A DNA stretch of 29,242 nucleotides from JBHHXG01 sp046756985 (GTDB taxonomy: Bacteria > Pseudomonadota > Zetaproteobacteria > Mariprofundales > Mariprofundaceae). A program made the translations under genes and the position numbers. Shown in pieces: positions 24,201 to 29,242 of this stretch (position 1 is its first letter; each line of letters opens with the position of its first letter). The stretch is taken from NCBI GenBank assembly GCA_046756985.1, contig JBHHXG010000016.1:1-29242 (forward strand), written 5' to 3'. Under the pieces are notes generated by a model. That model had not been told where the DNA came from, made no database searches, and was given only the letters and a program-made list of their open reading frames with translations.

Positions 24201-24768
24201 GCATGCTCTTCCTTTCTTCGGCGACTTCCGCACGGTGGGTCCCCGGCAACGGCCAAGACCAGTGCTCCAACAGTTCCGGCTTAAGCACCATATCGATGCA
24301 ATCAACCGGGCAGGGTTCAACACAGAGCACACAGCCGGTGCAATGATCTGAAATAATGGTGTGATACTGCTTTGGTGCGCCGATGATGGCATCCACCGGA
24401 CAGGCCTTGATGCAAAGCGTACAACCGATGCATTCGTCCTCGCGGACAAAAGCAACCATCGGCGCAGCAGGTTCTTCTTCAATAGCTTTGGGCACCACAC
24501 CCATTAAATCGGCAATGGCAAGCATGGTCCGTTCACCACCCGGAACACAGTGATTGACGTCCGCTTCGCCATGCGTCACGGCATCGGCATAGGGCTTGCA
24601 GCCCGGGTAGCCGCATTGTCCGCATTGCGTCTGCGGCAGCAGTGCATCAATTTTATCAGCAATCGGATCACCTTTGATGTGAAAAATACGCATGGCCACA
24701 GCCAAAACGACACCCGCAATCAATGCAAATGCTCCAAATGACAGGACAGCATATAAAATCTGGCTCAT
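24181..24768 (-). CDS. rnfB: Rnf complex subunit RnfB (ferredoxin-like)
   Basis: 195 residues. The electron-entry subunit facing the cytoplasm. It has an N-terminal membrane anchor (about 5-28), a 4Fe-4S domain with Cys49, Cys52, Cys57 and Cys74 (QCGQCGYPGC...C), then two ferredoxin 4Fe-4S motifs: Cys113/116/119/123 and Cys143/146/149/153. These are expected to take electrons from ferredoxin. The ATG lies 81 bases after the rnfA stop. That gap contains TTTGACA on the minus strand, but no good -10 follows. Ribosome site is weak. Confidence 0.97.
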   Translation of the reverse strand: MSQILYAVLSFGAFALIAGVVLAVAMRIFHIKGDPIADKIDALLPQTQCGQCGYPGCKPYADAVTHGEADVNHCVPGGERTMLAIADLMGVVPKAIEEEPAAPMVAFVREDECIGCTLCIKACPVDAIIGAPKQYHTIISDHCTGCVLCVEPCPVDCIDMVLKPELLEHWSWPLPGTHRAEVAEERKSMHAPYSA

Positions 24769-24849
24769 TGTGACAGTTTGGCTCCGGAGAGAGATTGATG
24801 CTCTTTATTTATTGTCAAACTTTTGTGGATTATCTTGCAGTTATCATGC

Positions 24850-25431
24850 TTATATCTTGACCAGGCCGGCAAAACCCATGAACGCCAATGACATCATGCC
24901 TGCTGTAATCAGGTTGACTGGCGAACCTTTGAACAGATCAGGCACAGGAGAAGTATCAATCCGCTCCCGCAGGCCCGCGAACAGCACAAGTACCAGCGAG
25001 AAGCCAAGTGCTGCGCCAAAGCCGTAAAGTGCGGAACTTAAAAAGGTCTGTTCCTGCTGTACATTCAGGATCGCCACACCGAGCACGGCACAGTTTGTCG
25101 TAATCAAGGGCAGAAAAATTCCCAGTGCCTGGTACAATACCGGACTGACCTTGTGAATCATCATCTCAATGAACTGCACCAGCGAAGCAATAATCAGAAT
25201 GAAGAAAATCGTCTGCAAATACAGCAGGTCCAGCGGTATCAGCACATACTGCTGAATCAGCCATGACGCGGTGGATGCCAGCGTCATGACAAACAGTACG
25301 GCAAACGACATGCCAATGGCTGTTTCCACCTTGCCAGATACGCCCAGGAAGGGGCAAATGCCAAGAAACTTTGTCAGTACGAAATTATTGACCAATACGG
25401 CAGACAGCAGGATTAACGCGAATTCATTCAT
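24850..25431 (-). CDS. rnfA: Rnf complex subunit RnfA (RsxA)
   Basis: 193 residues, six predicted transmembrane helices. First gene of the rnf operon and partner of RnfE in the membrane core. The start MNEFALILLSAVLVNNFVL is typical. Cys26 (LGICPFLG) and Cys114 (TTNCAVLG) match the RnfE pair, the inverted-topology duplication of this family. Translation starts from an ATG at 25431 with a weak ribosome site, next to the divergent region shared with mrp. Confidence 0.97.
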   Translation of the reverse strand: MNEFALILLSAVLVNNFVLTKFLGICPFLGVSGKVETAIGMSFAVLFVMTLASTASWLIQQYVLIPLDLLYLQTIFFILIIASLVQFIEMMIHKVSPVLYQALGIFLPLITTNCAVLGVAILNVQQEQTFLSSALYGFGAALGFSLVLVLFAGLRERIDTSPVPDLFKGSPVNLITAGMMSLAFMGFAGLVKI

Positions 25432-25556
25432 GGAGCGGCAGTATAGTGTCAGTTGTCATGTGCGTACACCGCTGGAATGACACACTTTTTTGTGCGGCTA
25501 TGGTATACTTGACAAAAATGGTCTGGATTAAGACGATGCCTGTCCAGGAGTGACGC
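25432..25556. promoter_or_regulatory. Divergent control region between rnfA and mrp
   Basis: The 125 bases between two start codons facing away from each other. An inverted repeat TGTCAT (25454-25459) with ATGACA (25477-25482), 17 bases apart, has a third TGTCA at 25447-25451. A short stem CACA/TGTG (25481-25494) surrounds a T-run. On the minus strand TATACT (25445-25440) is the best -10 candidate for rnfA, but it would leave almost no leader, so that promoter is uncertain. The repeats could be an operator for a regulator of both operons; no matching regulator gene is in the window. Confidence 0.45.
25501..25509 (+). promoter_or_regulatory. Predicted extended -10 promoter of mrp
   Basis: TGGTATACT is an extended -10 element (TG, one base, TATACT). 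No good -35 is seen, which an extended -10 can tolerate. Transcription would start near 25516, leaving about 41 bases before the mrp ATG, with AGGAG 7 bases upstream of that ATG. Confidence 0.5.
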
Positions 25557-26639
25557 ATGCCAACAGAAGCACAGGTGCTCAGAGCCCTCTCAAATATCAT
25601 CGATCCCGATTTCGGCAGGGATATTGTTGCGCTGGGTTTTGTTAAGGATATCCGAATCGATAGTGGGAAAGTCTCATTCACCATTGAGCTGACGACTCCT
25701 GCCTGCCCGGTGAAAGAGGAATTCAAACGCCAGGCCACCGAACTGGTCGCCGCAATTGCAGGCGTGAATGTCGTCAACGTGAACATCACGTCAAAAGTGC
25801 AGGCACATGTGCCACAGGGGACACAGGCCATCCCCGGTATCAAAAACATCATTGCCGTGGCTTCTGGCAAAGGAGGCGTCGGCAAATCCACCACCGCCGT
25901 CAATCTGGCCGTCGCACTGGCCCGGAGCGGTGCCAAGGCAGGACTGCTGGATGCCGACATCTATGGTCCTTCCATCCCCCGCATGATGGGCCTGGCTGGA
26001 CATAAACCGGAGGTTGATGTCGAACAAAAGGCCATATATCCGCTTGAGAATTATGGCGTAAAGACTATCTCCATCGGCTACCTGATCGAGGAAGATCAGG
26101 CCATGGTCTGGCGCGGACCAATGGTGGCCGGTGCGTTGTCGCAATTGCTGAGCGATGTTGACTGGGGCGAGCTTGACTATCTGGTGGTGGACATGCCACC
26201 GGGAACGGGCGATGCACAACTGACGCTTTCGCAAAAGGTGCCGGTCTCTGGCGCAGTCATTGTCACTACGCCTCAGGACATTGCGCTGCTTGACTGTAAA
26301 AGAGGCATCGAAATGTTTGCCAAGGTCAACGTACCGACGCTGGGTATTGTCGAAAACATGAGCGTGTTTGTCTGTCCGCATTGTGGCGAAAAGAGCCATA
26401 TATTTGCAGAGGGAGGCGCAGACCGTCTTGGTGAACAATACAAGACCGAGGTGCTGGCTCATATCCCGCTGGATATCCGCATTCGCGAGAATTCAGATAC
26501 CGGCACGCCGATCGTTGCCGCTCATCCGGACTCCGAACAGGCTGAAATCTACCACCACATGGCCGGCGAAATCGCCCGCAAAATCAGCGTGCTGAACAGC
26601 CGCAGGATTGACATTCCGATCAGGGCGGCATCCTCTTAA
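25557..26639 (+). CDS. mrp: Mrp/ApbC Fe-S cluster carrier ATPase
   Basis: 360 residues, the first gene on the plus strand. A P-loop NTPase that carries and delivers 4Fe-4S clusters. The N-terminal MIP18/DUF59 domain (about 5-78) has the TPACP motif with Cys50. The deviant Walker A is SGKGGVGKST (103-112), DADIYGPSIPRM follows the P-loop, and the dimer-interface cluster ligands are Cys273 and Cys276 (CPHC). It is the long Mrp form with the N-terminal domain. Its place facing the rnf operon, and ahead of the Fe-S enzyme KorAB, fits a role in Fe-S assembly, but Mrp clients are not fixed by sequence. Confidence 0.96.
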   Translation: MPTEAQVLRALSNIIDPDFGRDIVALGFVKDIRIDSGKVSFTIELTTPACPVKEEFKRQATELVAAIAGVNVVNVNITSKVQAHVPQGTQAIPGIKNIIAVASGKGGVGKSTTAVNLAVALARSGAKAGLLDADIYGPSIPRMMGLAGHKPEVDVEQKAIYPLENYGVKTISIGYLIEEDQAMVWRGPMVAGALSQLLSDVDWGELDYLVVDMPPGTGDAQLTLSQKVPVSGAVIVTTPQDIALLDCKRGIEMFAKVNVPTLGIVENMSVFVCPHCGEKSHIFAEGGADRLGEQYKTEVLAHIPLDIRIRENSDTGTPIVAAHPDSEQAEIYHHMAGEIARKISVLNSRRIDIPIRAASS

Positions 26640-26680
26640 CTTAGCAGCAGTCCCGTCACAGAAACAATCGACGCTCTCAT

Positions 26681-26697
26681 GTCTGGCTATGTCAGAC
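26681..26697. repeat. Inverted repeat upstream of korA
   Basis: GTCTG (26681-26685) and CAGAC (26693-26697) flank a 7-base spacer. TACAAT, a fair -10, begins 10 bases downstream at 26707, so the repeat covers the place of a -35. It could be an operator or activator site for korAB. No T-run follows, so it is not an mrp terminator of the usual type. Confidence 0.35.
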
Positions 26698-26748
26698 GTC
26701 CCGTCGTACAATCGAGATAAACGCCAGACAGACTGAAGAGGCAGGAGC

Positions 26749-28458
26749 ATGCCGAAAAACGATATGATCATCCGAATTGCCGGTGACGGCGGCGAAGGCA
26801 TCATCTCCTGCGGTGACTTCATCGCCGCCGCCTGCGCCCGTGCAGGGCTTGAAATCTTCACGTTCAAGACCTTTCCGGCCGAGGCGCGCGGTGGATACGC
26901 CATGTATCAGGTCCGTGCCTGCACGGAGACTCTCCATAGTCAGGGTGACACCTTCGACATCTTCTGCGCCCTGAACAGCGAGGCCTATGAAATCAACAGG
27001 ACGCATCTGCTTCCCGGCAATGCCTTCGTCCACGATGCCGATTTTGAGCCCGAGGTGCCGGAGGGGGTGCACGCCTATGCCATCCCGATGACCAAAGTAT
27101 CCAAACAACTGGGCTTTAGGAAAGCCAAGAATATGGTGGCGCTGGGAGCACTATCGCATCTGCTGGATATTCCCGCCGACCATTTGAAGGACGTGCTTGC
27201 CAAAGCGTTCAAGCCTCTGGGTGAAAAGATCGTGCAAACGAATCTCGATGCCTTTGACAAAGGCGTAGAACATGCGGCGGCACTGAAAAAGACCGATGAC
27301 TGGCGGCTTTCCAAGGGTAAAAAAGCAAAAGATGTCATCATGCTCTCGGGTGATGAAGCAGTGGGACTGGGCGCGCTGATCGCCGGTCTCGGGTTTTATG
27401 CCGCCTATCCGATCACACCGGCCAGCGACATCGCCCATTATCTGGCCAGGCATCTGCCGAAAACCGGCGGTACGGTGATCCAGGCCGAGGATGAAATCGC
27501 CTCGATCTCACAGGTGATCGGCGCATCATGGGCCGGCAGAAAGGCCATGACCGCCACAAGCGGGCCGGGGCTGTCACTGATGGGCGAGATGCTGGGCTTC
27601 GCCTTCATGAGTGAAACACCGGTGGTCGTTGTTAATGTGCAGCGTGGCGGGCCTTCCACGGGTCTGCCCACCAAGCATGAGCAGTCTGACCTGTTTGTCG
27701 CCATCCACGGCAGCCATGGCGATGCCCCCCGCATCGTGCTGGCGGCGGCGGATGTCGGAGAGTGCCTGCACCTCACCGTGGAAGCGCTGAACCTTGCCGA
27801 AACATATCAATGTCCGGTGATTCTGCTCAGTGACAGCTCGCTCGCCTTCTGCAAACAGGCTATCCCCCGCCCCGATCCGGCCGCCTTCGACGTGAAAGAG
27901 CGCAGGCGCTGGCATGGCAAGGGGAAATACCGGCGCTATGCCCTGACCACGGACGGCATCTCGCCCGTCGCCGATCCGGGCACCCCGGACGGCTTTCACA
28001 TCGCCACGGGGCTGGAGCATGACGAAACCGGCAAGCCCTCCTATGTGCCGGAGAATCACGAGCACATGTCGGCCAAGCGTTTTACCAAGCTCAAATCACT
28101 TAGCCAGCACTTTCCCCCGCCGGAAATGGATGGTGACGCGACCGAACAGGCCGATGTCGGCATCATCTGCTGGGGCAGCACCATTGGCCCCGCGCGCGAG
28201 GCGGTGGCACGGCTGAGAGCCGAGGGCATGCGTATCAAGGGCCTTTATCCCCGGCTCCTCTGGCCGTTGCAGGCGGAGCAGATCAAGACATTCACCAGTA
28301 CCTGCGACCGGATTCTGGTGCCCGAAGTGAACCACCAGGGACAACTGGCCCGCCTGATCCGGGCGGAAACCGGCATTGATCCGGTTTCCTTCACCATCTG
28401 CGGCGGCCTGCCGTTCACGCCCGGACAGATTACCGAACACATCCGGGAGATCGCATGA
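26749..28458 (+). CDS. korA: 2-oxoacid:ferredoxin oxidoreductase, fused gamma-alpha subunit
   Basis: 569 residues. With KorB it oxidatively decarboxylates a 2-oxoacid, probably 2-oxoglutarate, to the acyl-CoA and reduces ferredoxin; the reverse reaction fixes CO2 in the reductive TCA cycle. The gamma domain (about 1-175) has the RIAGDGGEGIISCG glycine motif and PAEARGGYA. The alpha domain starts at about 195, with YPITP at 220-224, SGPGLSLMGEMLGFA and QRGGPSTGLPTKHEQSD, and ends with the GICGGLPF-like ICGGLPFTPGQI region. The gamma-alpha fusion is the common two-subunit bacterial type. Substrate is not proven by sequence. GAGG lies 7 bases before the ATG, and the stop overlaps korB (ATGA). 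Confidence 0.93.
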   Translation: MPKNDMIIRIAGDGGEGIISCGDFIAAACARAGLEIFTFKTFPAEARGGYAMYQVRACTETLHSQGDTFDIFCALNSEAYEINRTHLLPGNAFVHDADFEPEVPEGVHAYAIPMTKVSKQLGFRKAKNMVALGALSHLLDIPADHLKDVLAKAFKPLGEKIVQTNLDAFDKGVEHAAALKKTDDWRLSKGKKAKDVIMLSGDEAVGLGALIAGLGFYAAYPITPASDIAHYLARHLPKTGGTVIQAEDEIASISQVIGASWAGRKAMTATSGPGLSLMGEMLGFAFMSETPVVVVNVQRGGPSTGLPTKHEQSDLFVAIHGSHGDAPRIVLAAADVGECLHLTVEALNLAETYQCPVILLSDSSLAFCKQAIPRPDPAAFDVKERRRWHGKGKYRRYALTTDGISPVADPGTPDGFHIATGLEHDETGKPSYVPENHEHMSAKRFTKLKSLSQHFPPPEMDGDATEQADVGIICWGSTIGPAREAVARLRAEGMRIKGLYPRLLWPLQAEQIKTFTSTCDRILVPEVNHQGQLARLIRAETGIDPVSFTICGGLPFTPGQITEHIREIA

Positions 28459-29242
28459 AGACGCATCACGAAGTCACCGACTACAAATCCTCCATCCGGC
28501 CGGTATGGTGTGCCGGCTGCGGCAATTTCGGCGCGCTTTCCGCCATTTACCATGCCCTGACCGAGCTTGATATCGAGCGGCATAAGATGGTCGATATCTC
28601 CGGCATCGGCTGCGCCGCCCGTACCCCCTATTTTCTCGAATCCTACAAGATGCATACGCTGCACGGCCGGGCAGGGCCGGTAGCTACCGGCGTGCAACTG
28701 GCCAATCCGGAACTGACGGTCATGGTCACCGGCGGCGATGGCGACGGCTTTGCCATCGGTGGCGGCCACATGCCGCATCTGGCACGCCGAAACGTCAATA
28801 TCACCTATGTGCTGATCGACAACCATCTCTATGGCCTGACCAAGGGCCAGGCCTCGCCGACCTCACACGCGGGCATGAAAACCAAGTCCACGCCTTACGG
28901 CAGCCCGGATGCACCGGTCAGGCCGCTGGCCTACATGCTCACCTACGGGGCCAGCTACATCGCACAGGGCTTTGCCGGCGATCCGAAAATGTGTGCCGAA
29001 CTGATCAAGGGCGGGCTGGAGCACAAGGGCTTTGCCTATGTACATATCCTCAGCCAGTGCCCGGCCTTCAACAAGGAGGAAACCGTCAAGTACCTAAGGG
29101 GCATCATCCGGCCGGTACCGGAAGATCACGATGTAACCGATGCGGATGCGGCCAAACAACTGCTCGATGCATTCGGCGAAAAACAGCCACTGGGCCTGAT
29201 TTACCGGACAGAGCGACCGACGCTGGATGAACACATGGCCGA
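28455..29242 (+). CDS. korB: 2-oxoacid:ferredoxin oxidoreductase beta subunit (cut by window end)
   Basis: 262 codons are visible and the frame is open at the window end. The thiamine-diphosphate and Fe-S subunit. Cys19 and Cys22 (VWCAGCGNFG), Cys53 (GIGCAAR) and Cys202 (SQCPAFN) are the expected 4Fe-4S ligands. The TPP/Mg motif is GGDGDGFAIGGGH (93-105) with Asn123 and the NHLYGLTKGQASPTS segment downstream. It starts inside the korA stop (ATGA), so the two are co-translated. Typical KorB proteins are about 280-350 residues, so only the C-terminal end is missing. No dedicated ferredoxin gene is visible in the window. Confidence 0.95.
   Translation, partial: MKTHHEVTDYKSSIRPVWCAGCGNFGALSAIYHALTELDIERHKMVDISGIGCAARTPYFLESYKMHTLHGRAGPVATGVQLANPELTVMVTGGDGDGFAIGGGHMPHLARRNVNITYVLIDNHLYGLTKGQASPTSHAGMKTKSTPYGSPDAPVRPLAYMLTYGASYIAQGFAGDPKMCAELIKGGLEHKGFAYVHILSQCPAFNKEETVKYLRGIIRPVPEDHDVTDADAAKQLLDAFGEKQPLGLIYRTERPTLDEHMA

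Noticed and set aside
24769..24849. Internal promoter before rnfB from the TTTGACA sequence
   Set aside because: The -35 match is perfect but no acceptable -10 stands 15-19 bases downstream (ATCTCT at best), so it was not annotated.
19758..25431. Na+-translocating NQR instead of Rnf
   Set aside because: The presence of RnfB with ferredoxin motifs and RnfC with two 4Fe-4S motifs, and the absence of NqrA and NqrF, identify Rnf.
25424..25960. Minus-strand frame across the rnfA-mrp divergent region and the mrp start
   Set aside because: It runs through the promoter region and opposite the conserved MIP18 and P-loop parts of mrp; Ser/Thr-rich without a domain.

Overview
The window looks like chromosomal core DNA of a free-living proteobacterium. 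The base composition is moderately GC-rich, and no phage, IS element, CRISPR array or plasmid function is visible. The neighbourhoods point to a gamma- or zetaproteobacterium-like lineage: pcm / yqaA / nlpD / rpoS, ihfA / MerR / tRNA-Pro, def / fmt / rsmB, and an Rnf operon in the order A-B-C-D-G-E. Genus is inference only; an autotrophic or microaerophilic marine proteobacterium such as a Mariprofundus relative would fit, but this was not tested.

Layout. From 1 to 25431 every gene is on the minus strand, so transcription runs from high to low coordinates. Within that stretch: (a) 25431-19847, the electron-transport operon rnfABCDGE, followed without a gap by an unannotated 43-residue membrane protein and a MIF-type tautomerase. 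(b) 19718-14437, a host-attachment-family protein, then def, fmt, a ceramidase-like (CREST) membrane protein, rsmB and mnmA, i.e. mostly translation start and RNA modification. (c) 14353-12419, ndk and lysS. (d) 12378-10566, a CBS-pair protein overlapping an ArsB/NhaD-type ion transporter. (e) 10439-7246, a lipoprotein-release (Lol) permease and ATPase separated by a TPR protein with two cyclic-nucleotide-binding domains. (f) 7160-6395, ihfA, a MerR-like regulator and tRNA-Pro(GGG). (g) 6361-2898, pcm, yqaA, nlpD, rpoS and apt. (h) 2841-1, tRNA-Arg(CCT), gyrA and the start of serS.

At 25432-25556 the direction reverses. Reading right from there are mrp (Fe-S carrier ATPase) and korA-korB, a 2-oxoacid:ferredoxin oxidoreductase whose beta subunit is cut by the window end. 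Rnf and KorAB both handle low-potential electrons (ferredoxin), and Mrp supports Fe-S assembly. The right-hand third of the window is therefore plausibly a ferredoxin / Fe-S energy module arranged around one divergent promoter region.

Genes are very tightly packed. ATGA stop-start overlaps occur at gyrA/serS, rpoS/apt, ihfA/merR, rnfC/rnfD, rnfG/rnfE and korA/korB. No gene-free stretch exceeds about 130 bases. I found no clearly new multi-gene system. The best leads are the short gene in the rnf operon, the cyclic-nucleotide sensor inside the lol pair, the CREST protein between fmt and rsmB, and an NlpD that keeps all its metal ligands.
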